DNA of 6,075 nucleotides from NCBI GenBank assembly GCA_018971455.1, contig JAGXAV010000148.1:1-6075 (forward strand), in the 5' to 3' direction. Origin of the DNA: Rhodospirillales bacterium. Its GTDB lineage: Bacteria > Pseudomonadota > Alphaproteobacteria > Acetobacterales > Acetobacteraceae. Below are positions 1 to 5,745 of the stretch, in pieces. Each line of letters begins with the position of its first letter. The stretch's first letter is position 1. The translations under genes were made by a program, and so were the position numbers. The notes beneath the pieces are model-generated. The model was not told the origin of the DNA. It saw only the letters and a program-made list of their open reading frames with translations, and did not search any database.

Positions 1-28
1 TGCCGCTGAGATCGAACAAGTGATGCAT
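1..28 (-). CDS. Start of a gene, probably a second short-chain dehydrogenase (partial)
   Basis: An ATG at 28-26 opens a frame reading MHHLFDLSG before the window ends. A strong Shine-Dalgarno sequence, GGAAGGA (39-33), lies 4 bases upstream. Many SDR proteins begin with a short (L)FDLSGK/R leader just ahead of the first beta strand and the TGxxxGIG cofactor loop, so this is probably the N-terminus of another NAD(P)-dependent oxidoreductase. The cofactor loop itself is outside the window, so the family call is inference. The start lies 34 bp after the stop of the PEP mutase-family gene on the same strand, which suggests co-transcription. Only nine full codons are visible. Confidence 0.5.
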
Positions 29-62
29 GCCGTCCTTCCCGTGCGGGGGGGCCGCCCGAAGC

Positions 63-953
63 TCAGCCGACCACGAAGCGCGCGGCCGCGGTGTCGTACT
101 CGCCGTAGCCCAGCGTGTCGCGCAGTTCGGCCGGCTTGAGGGCGCTGGACGCCTCCGCCTGGCCTGCGGCGAGCGCGGCCAGCCCGGCCTTGATGCCGGC
201 GGCGACGGGGGAGATCAGCGCCGTCGGATAGGTGCCGATCTTGAGGCCGAGTTCGGCGGCGCGGATGTTGTTCGGGGTTGCGCGCGGTGCGCCGGGGGAG
301 AGGACGGAGAAGGAGGGGCGGCCGGCGGCGGCGGCGACGGCGCGGCGAATTTCCGCCTCGTCGGCAGGAGAGTCGAGGAACAGGATATCGGCGCCCTCCT
401 CGACGAACATTTCGATCCGCGCCACCGCTTCGTCGATGCCGGCCGTCGGGCGGCAATCGGTGCGCGCCATGACGAGGATGCCGGAGTCCCGGGCGGCCTC
501 GACGGCGGCCCGCACCTTGATGCGCGCATCCTCGCGCGGCAGGCACGGCTTGCCCGCGGCGGTCAGCGCCCGCGGCGTGATCTTGTCCTCGATCAGGATG
601 GCGGCGGCGCCGGCGCGGCCATAGGCGCGCACCGTCCGCTGCACGTTCATGGCGTTGCCGTAGCCGTGATCGCCATCGGCGAGCACCAGCGTCTGCGGCG
701 CGGCGGCTCGCACCATCAGCAGGGAATCCTGCATCTCGGCGAAGGACAGCAGATCCAGATCCGGCCCGCCGAGGCGTGCCGCGGCGACGCAGGAGCCGGA
801 GAGGAAGGCCGTCGGAAAGCCGGCCGCGGCGGCGAGCTTGGCCGAAAGCCCGTCCCAGACGGCCGGCATCACCACGAAGCCCGGTGCTGCGAGCAGGGCG
901 CGCAGGCGATCGGGGGCGGACACGGCCGGAGCGGAGGTGGCGGGAGCGGTCAT
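63..953 (-). CDS. Isocitrate lyase/PEP mutase-superfamily protein (oxaloacetate decarboxylase-like)
   Basis: This 296-residue protein belongs to the isocitrate lyase/phosphoenolpyruvate mutase superfamily, soluble (beta/alpha)8 enzymes that form or break C-C or P-C bonds through an Mg-bound enolate. Visible signatures are the substrate loop around FLSGS (residues 50-54), the metal-binding run DGDHGYGNAMNVQRTV (93-108, with D93 and D95), IEDK (121-124), ARTD (163-166) and a late YPTAL segment. The DGDHGYGN run resembles the oxaloacetate decarboxylase/2,3-dimethylmalate lyase branch. The KKCGH-type catalytic loop of true isocitrate and methylisocitrate lyases is replaced by KPCLP (135-139), so classic lyase activity on isocitrate is unlikely. 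Plausible roles are decarboxylation or cleavage of a 2-oxo- or 2-hydroxy-dicarboxylate. The ATG at 953 has GAGGA (964-960) 6 bases upstream. The Ala/Pro/Ser-rich first 13 residues are probably disordered. Family call is strong; exact reaction is uncertain. Confidence 0.88.
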   Translation of the reverse strand: MTAPATSAPAVSAPDRLRALLAAPGFVVMPAVWDGLSAKLAAAAGFPTAFLSGSCVAAARLGGPDLDLLSFAEMQDSLLMVRAAAPQTLVLADGDHGYGNAMNVQRTVRAYGRAGAAAILIEDKITPRALTAAGKPCLPREDARIKVRAAVEAARDSGILVMARTDCRPTAGIDEAVARIEMFVEEGADILFLDSPADEAEIRRAVAAAAGRPSFSVLSPGAPRATPNNIRAAELGLKIGTYPTALISPVAAGIKAGLAALAAGQAEASSALKPAELRDTLGYGEYDTAAARFVVG

Positions 954-959
954 GGGGAG

Positions 960-964
960 TCCTC
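960..964 (-). promoter_or_regulatory. Ribosome binding site of the PEP mutase-family gene, abutting the terminator T-run
   Basis: GAGGA on the minus strand lies 6 bases before the ATG at 953. It begins two bases after the T-tract of the upstream hairpin, so terminator and ribosome binding site are packed almost end to end. Confidence 0.6.
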
Positions 965-966
965 GG

Positions 967-1005
967 AAAAAGGCCGGCCCCGCGGCGGCAGCGTCGCGGG
1001 GCCGG
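967..1005 (-). terminator. Rho-independent terminator after the substrate-binding protein gene
   Basis: On the minus strand, CCGGCCCCGCG (1005-995) pairs perfectly with CGCGGGGCCGG (984-974) across a 10-base loop. The 11-bp GC-only stem is followed by CC and then five T residues (971-967). This is the classical intrinsic terminator layout, although the T-run is short. It begins about 20 bases after the stop codon of the binding-protein gene and ends just before the ribosome binding site of the PEP mutase-family gene. It would end or reduce transporter-operon transcription. No separate promoter is obvious in the 71-bp gap, so partial read-through is likely. Confidence 0.72.
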
Positions 1006-1024
1006 TGGCGTCAGGCCGGTGAAA

Positions 1025-1870
1025 TCACGGAATCGGGTCGAACTTCAAGTCCTTCAGCGCCACCACCTTGTCGGTGCGCACCATCTTGAACTCGGTGTTC
1101 GGGCCCAGCCACTTGTTCCAGATCTGATTGATCTCGCCGGCCTTGTCCATCGCCAGGAGGGTCTCGTTGACCTTGGCGAGCAGCGCCGGCTCACCCTGCT
1201 TCATGCCGACGCAGATCGGCTCGAGCAGCATCGGATCGTCGATCATCTTGAGCGGGACGGCGCTCTTCTGCGAGTCGGCGACGAGCTTGGTGATGGTCAT
1301 CGTGTTGGCGACCATGCCGGCGGATTTGTGCTGCTCGACCGCCATGAACACGGAGCCGGTGTCCTGGAAGGTCAGCGGCTCGGAGCCGTTCAGCTTGACG
1401 CCGAGTTCCGAGGTCGACCCCTTGGCGGCCGAGAGGCGCTTGCCCTTGAAGTCGGCCTTGTGCGTGGCGGGATCGCTGGCGGGAACGGCGAGCATTTCCT
1501 TGGCGATGTAGTACGGATCGCTGAACTGGATCTCCTTGGCGCGGCCGATCGTGTAGGCGAGATTGGCGATGGTGACATCGACGCGCCCCAGCTTGACCTC
1601 GGGCACACGCGCCTCCACCGAGACCGGCTTGATGGTGGCGGAGACACCCCAGTGCTTGGCGATGGCGTTGCAGAGATCGACGTCGAAGCCGACCATCTTG
1701 CGGGTCTTCGGATCGGGGGCGGCGAAGGGCGGAACGTCGGCGAAAGTGCCGCAGCGCAGCTCCTTGTGCTGCATGATGCTCTGCAGCTGGTCGGCCCGCG
1801 CGGGCAGCGCGACGGCGCTGAGCGCGAGCGCCACGGCGCCGAGGCGCAGGATCGGAATATCACAGGACAT
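1025..1870 (-). CDS. ABC transporter substrate-binding protein, family 3 (polar amino-acid type)
   Basis: This is the periplasmic solute-binding component of the importer encoded by the three genes upstream. From the ATG at 1870 it is 281 residues. That start is preferred because AGGGAGA (1883-1877) sits 6 bases upstream and the protein then opens with a Sec signal peptide: a short N-region, a hydrophobic core at about 7-22, and likely cleavage after PARA (23-26). An in-frame start at 1906 would add 12 residues and spoil the signal. Family-3 marks are MVGFDVDL (59-66), the carboxylate-binding Arg in EARVPE (R88), GRVDVTIANL (95-104) and FSDPYY (116-121). The segment that usually carries an acidic residue for the ligand's alpha-amino group reads MVANTMT (186-192), with no Asp or Glu, so the ligand may lack a free alpha-amine (inference). 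The gene begins 36 bp after the ATPase stop and is followed by a terminator. Confidence 0.93.
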   Translation of the reverse strand: MSCDIPILRLGAVALALSAVALPARADQLQSIMQHKELRCGTFADVPPFAAPDPKTRKMVGFDVDLCNAIAKHWGVSATIKPVSVEARVPEVKLGRVDVTIANLAYTIGRAKEIQFSDPYYIAKEMLAVPASDPATHKADFKGKRLSAAKGSTSELGVKLNGSEPLTFQDTGSVFMAVEQHKSAGMVANTMTITKLVADSQKSAVPLKMIDDPMLLEPICVGMKQGEPALLAKVNETLLAMDKAGEINQIWNKWLGPNTEFKMVRTDKVVALKDLKFDPIP

Positions 1871-1876
1871 GAAGTA

Positions 1877-1883
1877 TCTCCCT
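1877..1883 (-). promoter_or_regulatory. Ribosome binding site that fixes the binding-protein start
   Basis: AGGGAGA on the minus strand with a 6-base spacer to the ATG at 1870. It decides in favour of this start over the in-frame upstream ATG at 1906, which lies immediately next to the ATPase stop codon. Confidence 0.75.
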
Positions 1884-1906
1884 TTGAAGTTGATTGACAG
1901 ACGCAT

Positions 1907-2641
<735 letters not shown>

Positions 2642-2646
2642 GCCAC

Positions 2647-2651
2647 CCTCC
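2647..2651 (-). promoter_or_regulatory. Ribosome binding site that fixes the ATPase start
   Basis: GGAGG on the minus strand with a 5-base spacer to the ATG at 2641. The competing ATG at 2677 is preceded by GGCGGCCCCGTC, which has no Shine-Dalgarno match, although its ATGA overlap with the permease stop could allow coupled initiation. Confidence 0.65.
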
Positions 2652-2673
2652 GGACCATTGACAGGATTCCCGC

Positions 2674-3402
2674 TCATGACGGGGCCGCCACGACGACCAG
2701 GGCGGGGCCCGCGCGCCGCCGCGCGACGCGGCGTTCGAGCCAGGTCGCCAGCTGAGTGAGGCTGAAACAGACGACGTAGTAGGTCAGCGCCAGGATCAGG
2801 AAGACCTCGAAAGGCTTGGTGAGAAGGCGGTTGTTGATCTGGCTGGCGGCGAAGGTGAGTTCGGGGACGTTGATCACGTATCCGAGCGTCGTGTCCTTGA
2901 TGGTCGAGACGAACTGGCTGAGGATGCTCGGCGCCATGTTGTAGATTGCCTGCGGCAGGATGATGAAGCGCATCGCCTGCGGGTAGGAGTGGCCGAGTGC
3001 GCGCGCCGCATCCATCTGCCCGGCGGGCAGCGCCTCGATGCCGGCGCGCACCACCTCGCTGAGGAAGGCGCTCTCGTAGAGCACGAGCGTGCAGACCATG
3101 GTGGTGAAGCCCGGAACCTCGGTGCCCAGCAGCAGGGGGAACAGGAAGTAGACCCAGAAGATGATCATCAGAAGCGGCACGCCACGGACGAGATAGACCA
3201 GCGCCGTCGCTGGCGCGCGCAGGGCGCGCCAGCGCGAGATGCGCGCCAGCGCCACCAGCACGCTGAGCGGGAAGGCCAGGCCGATTCCGAGCACCGAGAG
3301 CATCAGCGTGGCGGCGATTCCGCCAAGCGGGCCGTTGGGATACTGGCCCACCAGCAGCAGCAGCCAGTTGTCCCGGGCGATGGCGAGTGCGCTGGCGAGC
3401 AT
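2674..3402 (-). CDS. Amino-acid-type ABC transporter permease (second permease)
   Basis: A 242-residue inner-membrane subunit of the HisM/GltK type. It is predicted to have about five membrane segments, roughly at residues 29-53, 66-92, 99-118, 145-165 and 190-215. The EAA loop that docks on the ATPase is clear at about 119-145 ([11 protein letters not shown] followed by [10 protein letters not shown]) and leads into FIILPQA. A conserved VRGVPLL segment (72-78) is also typical of the family. The C-terminal tail, after ERRVARRRA, is basic and then Ala/Val-rich and is probably cytoplasmic. The ATG at 3402 follows the stop of the first permease by 3 bp, with a GGAG about 10 bases upstream, so the two are surely co-translated. 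It is expected to form a heterodimeric channel with the first permease. Confidence 0.93.
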   Translation of the reverse strand: MLASALAIARDNWLLLLVGQYPNGPLGGIAATLMLSVLGIGLAFPLSVLVALARISRWRALRAPATALVYLVRGVPLLMIIFWVYFLFPLLLGTEVPGFTTMVCTLVLYESAFLSEVVRAGIEALPAGQMDAARALGHSYPQAMRFIILPQAIYNMAPSILSQFVSTIKDTTLGYVINVPELTFAASQINNRLLTKPFEVFLILALTYYVVCFSLTQLATWLERRVARRRAGPALVVVAAPS

Positions 3403-3405
3403 CGC

Positions 3406-4107
3406 TCAACGCGCTCCGGCCAGGCGCGCGCGCTGGCTCAGCACCGCGCCCATCGCCATGATGGTCAGCGAGCAGCCGAGATAGAGGATGGTCGCCACCA
3501 GATAGACTTCGAAGGTGCGGAAGCTCTCATTCTCGACCTCGCGTACCGCCTGGGTGAGCTCGACGACGCCGATGGCCATGGCGAGGCTGCTGTTCTTGAA
3601 CAGCGAGACGGTGTGGTTGACCAGCGCCGGCAGGGCGTTGCGCAGCGCCTGCGGCATCAGCACGAAGCGCATCGAGCCGAGATAGGAATGGCCCAGCGCC
3701 CGCGCCGCCTCGATCTGCCCGCGCCCGACGGCGCGCAGGCCGGAGCGGAGATCCTCGCTGAAATACGCCGCCTGGCACAGGCCGAGGCCGATGATGGCGA
3801 AGATCACCTCGCCATGGTGATCGCCGAGCCAGCCCTGCAGCGCGCCGGGAAGCAGGCTCGCGATGCCGAAATACCACAGCATCAGCTGAACCAGAGTCGG
3901 CACGTTCTGGTGGTAGGAGATGTAGGCCACCACGGCGCCATTGGCGATCCGGCCGGGGGTAAGGCGGATGACGAGCAGCAGCAGTCCGAGCGTCATCGCC
4001 AGAACCCATGAGCAGATGGCGACGACGAACGTCATGCCCAGCCCGTTGAGGAGCATGGCGCGGAACCCGGGGTTCAGCAGGATCGCGAAGAGGTTGAATC
4101 CCTGCAT
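3406..4107 (-). CDS. Amino-acid-type ABC transporter permease (first permease)
   Basis: A 233-residue inner-membrane subunit of the GltJ/HisQ type, predicted partner of the second permease. Membrane segments are seen at about residues 18-47, 58-86, 100-117, 145-165 and 200-225. The family segment [14 protein letters not shown] (68-81) and the EAA loop at about 118-150 ([14 protein letters not shown] followed by [10 protein letters not shown], then FVLMPQA) are well preserved. The ATG at 4107 has GAAGG (4120-4116) 8 bases upstream, and that site overlaps the stop codon of the SDR gene. Only 11 bp separate the two genes, which points to translational coupling of an enzyme gene with the importer. 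Confidence 0.93.
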   Translation of the reverse strand: MQGFNLFAILLNPGFRAMLLNGLGMTFVVAICSWVLAMTLGLLLLVIRLTPGRIANGAVVAYISYHQNVPTLVQLMLWYFGIASLLPGALQGWLGDHHGEVIFAIIGLGLCQAAYFSEDLRSGLRAVGRGQIEAARALGHSYLGSMRFVLMPQALRNALPALVNHTVSLFKNSSLAMAIGVVELTQAVREVENESFRTFEVYLVATILYLGCSLTIMAMGAVLSQRARLAGAR

Positions 4108-4118
4108 GCGCCCGGCCT

Positions 4119-4865
4119 TCAGGACCCGTCGGGCCGGGCTGTCGAAAGCCCGCCGGGCACTTGCAGCGTCGGCGTGATTTCCATGTGGCCGATATTGACC
4201 GCGGCCGGTGCGGCGATGGCGAAGGCGATCGCCTCGGCGATGTCGGTCGCGGTCGGCAGCTCGAAGCCGCGGATGAAGCGCTCGTGGATGTCCGGGCTGT
4301 CGCCGTGGACATGGGCGAAGATGTCGGTGGCGACCCGGCCGGGGCAGATTTCGGTGACGCGCACCTGCTTGCCGAAAACGTCGATGCGCAGCTGGCGCGA
4401 CAGCATCGCGATGGCCGCCTTGGTGGCGTGGTAGATGGAGTTGCCGCCGAAATTATAGGCGGCGGCGATCGAGCTGATGTTGACGACGTGGCCGCGATTG
4501 CGCGCGGCCATGCCCGGCACCACGAGGCGGCAGAGATGCAGGACCGCGCGCAGGTTCACGTCCACCAGCAGGTCGATATCGCCCGGATCGGCGCCGAGCA
4601 GGCCGCGCGGGCGATCGACGCCGGCATTGTTGACGAGGATGTCGAAGGGGATGGAGGCGCACAGCGCCGTCATCGCCGCGCGGTCGGTGACGTCGTGGGC
4701 GTGGGCGATGCAGCCGGTGCGCGCGGCGAGTGCCGCCAGCGCCTCGGCGTTGCGGGCGACGGCATGAACCTCGATGCCCTCGCGGCGGAACCGCTCGACC
4801 ACGGCCGCACCGATCCCGGAGGAGGCGCCGGTGACGAGAGCGGTGCGGTAATCGGGAAAGGGCAT
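4119..4865 (-). CDS. Short-chain dehydrogenase/reductase (classical SDR)
   Basis: A 248-residue cytoplasmic NAD(P)-dependent oxidoreductase of the classical SDR family, of usual length. The cofactor loop is TGASSGIG (12-19), with D58 in the HDVTD segment and NNAG at 79-82. The catalytic set is complete: N104, S132 (NISS), Y145 and K149 in YHATK, with the Ser-13-Tyr spacing of classical members. R38 just after the second beta strand hints at NADP(H), but this is weak. The segment around FELPTATDIAEAIAFAIAAP resembles the YdfG/serine 3-dehydrogenase-like group, which acts on hydroxy acids, but the substrate cannot be fixed. The ATG at 4865 has GAGGA (4875-4871) 5 bases upstream. It is the first gene after the intergenic region and precedes the importer genes by 11 bp, so its substrate is probably related to the imported compound. 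Confidence 0.94.
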   Translation of the reverse strand: MPFPDYRTALVTGASSGIGAAVVERFRREGIEVHAVARNAEALAALAARTGCIAHAHDVTDRAAMTALCASIPFDILVNNAGVDRPRGLLGADPGDIDLLVDVNLRAVLHLCRLVVPGMAARNRGHVVNISSIAAAYNFGGNSIYHATKAAIAMLSRQLRIDVFGKQVRVTEICPGRVATDIFAHVHGDSPDIHERFIRGFELPTATDIAEAIAFAIAAPAAVNIGHMEITPTLQVPGGLSTARPDGS

Positions 4866-4892
4866 CTAGTTCCTCGCGATCCTGGGGGTCAC

Positions 4893-4920
4893 GCTATCGA
4901 GCGCCAATACGGCGCGCCAA
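4893..4920 (-). promoter_or_regulatory. Weak sigma70-like promoter for the SDR-importer operon
   Basis: On the minus strand TTGGCG (4920-4915) is followed after 16 bases by GATAGC (4898-4893), a poor match to a -35/-10 pair (only the central ATA of the -10 fits). It is the best candidate in the 105-bp gap upstream of the SDR gene. The transcription start would fall near 4886. The call rests mainly on location. Confidence 0.25.
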
Positions 4921-4940
4921 GACGGATTGGCTGTGGTGGG

Positions 4941-4955
4941 ATAAGACGCGCTTAT
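4941..4955. promoter_or_regulatory. 15-bp palindrome, candidate transcription-factor operator
   Basis: ATAAG-ACGCG-CTTAT forms perfect 5-bp inverted arms around a 5-bp centre, AT-rich against a very GC-rich background. It fits the T-N11-A pattern typical of LysR-type regulator boxes. Its centre (4948) is about 60 bases upstream of the start expected from the weak promoter at 4893-4920, the usual place for an activator site of that family. No regulator gene is in the window. The regulator family is inference. Confidence 0.4.
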
Positions 4956-4970
4956 GTGTGCGGCCCATGC

Positions 4971-5738
4971 TCAGGCCGCCTGGCGCGACACCGGCACGAC
5001 GCGCCCGCCGCCCTGCTCGATCTCGCCGCGGATCCGGCGGGCGAGATCGACGGAGCCGGACGTGTCGCCGTGCAGCAGGATGCTGCGCGGGCGCATCGCA
5101 AGCGGCTTGCCCGACCAGGTGATGACGTGCCCGTCATTCAGCATCCGCCGCACGCGCTCCAGCACCAGGGCCGGATCGTGGATGACGGAGTTGGCCACCT
5201 TGCGCGGCACCAGGAGCCCCTCGTCGTCGTAGGCGCGATCGGCGAGAAATGTCGTGACGACGCGCAGCCCGGTGGCGGCGGCGGCTTCTTCGATGGCCTT
5301 GCTGGTGGAGGAGATGACGGTCAGCGCCGGATCGAAGGAGGCGACCGCCCGCAGCAGCGGGAGGGCAAGTGCCGGGTCGCCGGCAGCGAGATTGCCGAGT
5401 GCCCCGTGGAAACTCATATGCGTCATCGCCTGACCGGCGGCGCGCGCGATGCCGGCGAGTGCGCCGAGCTGGTAGATCACCATGGTGGCGAGTTCGGCCG
5501 TGTCGATCTGCATCACCCGCCGGCCGAATCCCTGGCGGTCGGGAAAGCCGACATGCGCGCCGATATCGACGCCGCGCGCGGCCGCGAGGCGAATGGTGCG
5601 ATCCATGATCGGCGGGTCGCCGGCATGGAACCCGCAGGCGATGTTGGCCGAGGAGACGATGTCGAGCAGGGCGGCATCGTCGCCGATGCGCCACGCGCCG
5701 TAGCCTTCGGCCAGATCGGCGTTGAGATCGATGTCCAT
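4971..5738 (-). CDS. LamB/YcsF family protein (5-oxoprolinase subunit A-like)
   Basis: A 255-residue protein of the LamB/YcsF family, whose best-known member PxpA works with PxpB and PxpC in ATP-dependent opening of 5-oxoproline to glutamate. Conserved parts are the N-terminal DIDLNADLAEGYG (2-14), SSANIACGFHAGDP (29-42), GAH..FPD..GFGRR (60-74), ADRAYDDEGLLVPR (166-179) and HGDTSGSV near the end. The ATG at 5738 is chosen because the protein then opens with the family's MxIDLNAD start. An upstream in-frame start at 5786 would add 16 non-conserved residues overlapping the previous gene. AGGG lies 6 bases upstream. Departures from PxpA are notable: the VKPHG(A/M)LYN motif reads MSFHGALGN (108-116), losing the Lys and Tyr, and the Glu before the ADR motif is Thr163. 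It may be a divergent subfamily with another lactam or amide substrate. It starts 7 bp after the carrier-like gene. Confidence 0.9.
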   Translation of the reverse strand: MDIDLNADLAEGYGAWRIGDDAALLDIVSSANIACGFHAGDPPIMDRTIRLAAARGVDIGAHVGFPDRQGFGRRVMQIDTAELATMVIYQLGALAGIARAAGQAMTHMSFHGALGNLAAGDPALALPLLRAVASFDPALTVISSTSKAIEEAAAATGLRVVTTFLADRAYDDEGLLVPRKVANSVIHDPALVLERVRRMLNDGHVITWSGKPLAMRPRSILLHGDTSGSVDLARRIRGEIEQGGGRVVPVSRQAA

Positions 5739-5745
5739 GGGGGCC

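Larger units (their letters stand above)
4866..4970. other. Intergenic regulatory region between the LamB/YcsF and SDR genes
   Basis: This is the longest non-coding stretch in the window (105 bp); the other gaps are 3 to 71 bp. It holds the 15-bp palindrome at 4941-4955, the weak promoter-like pair, two TTGGCGC direct repeats on the minus strand (4920-4914 and 4907-4901), and CCAAT/ATTGG inverted arms (4904-4908 and 4926-4930). It contains no reading frame of note and no intrinsic terminator with a T-run. It is likely the start of a transcription unit for the SDR and importer, with possible read-through from the genes upstream. Confidence 0.5.

Noticed and set aside
27..1022. Plus-strand open frame of 331 codons opposite the PEP mutase-family gene
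   Set aside because: Gly/Arg-rich antisense frame without recognisable motifs; the minus-strand gene explains the sequence.
776..1897. Plus-strand open frame of 373 codons opposite the binding-protein gene
   Set aside because: It is antisense to a clear family-3 binding protein, shows no domain, and passes through the terminator hairpin.
2994..3720. Near-identical AARALGHSY stretches in both permeases, considered as a recent duplication or repeat
   Set aside because: They are the EAA loops that contact the ATPase, conserved throughout the family. The rest of the two proteins is clearly divergent.
2989..4011. Plus-strand open frame of 340 codons opposite the two permeases
   Set aside because: It is hydrophilic, low in complexity and antisense to two permeases with intact EAA loops; a by-product of few stop codons at high GC.
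4960..4979. 6-bp GC hairpin overlapping the LamB/YcsF stop codon, considered as a terminator
   Set aside because: GCGGCC/GGCCGC with an 8-base loop is followed on the minus strand by ACACATAAG, with no T-run. It is short and such stems are common at this GC content.
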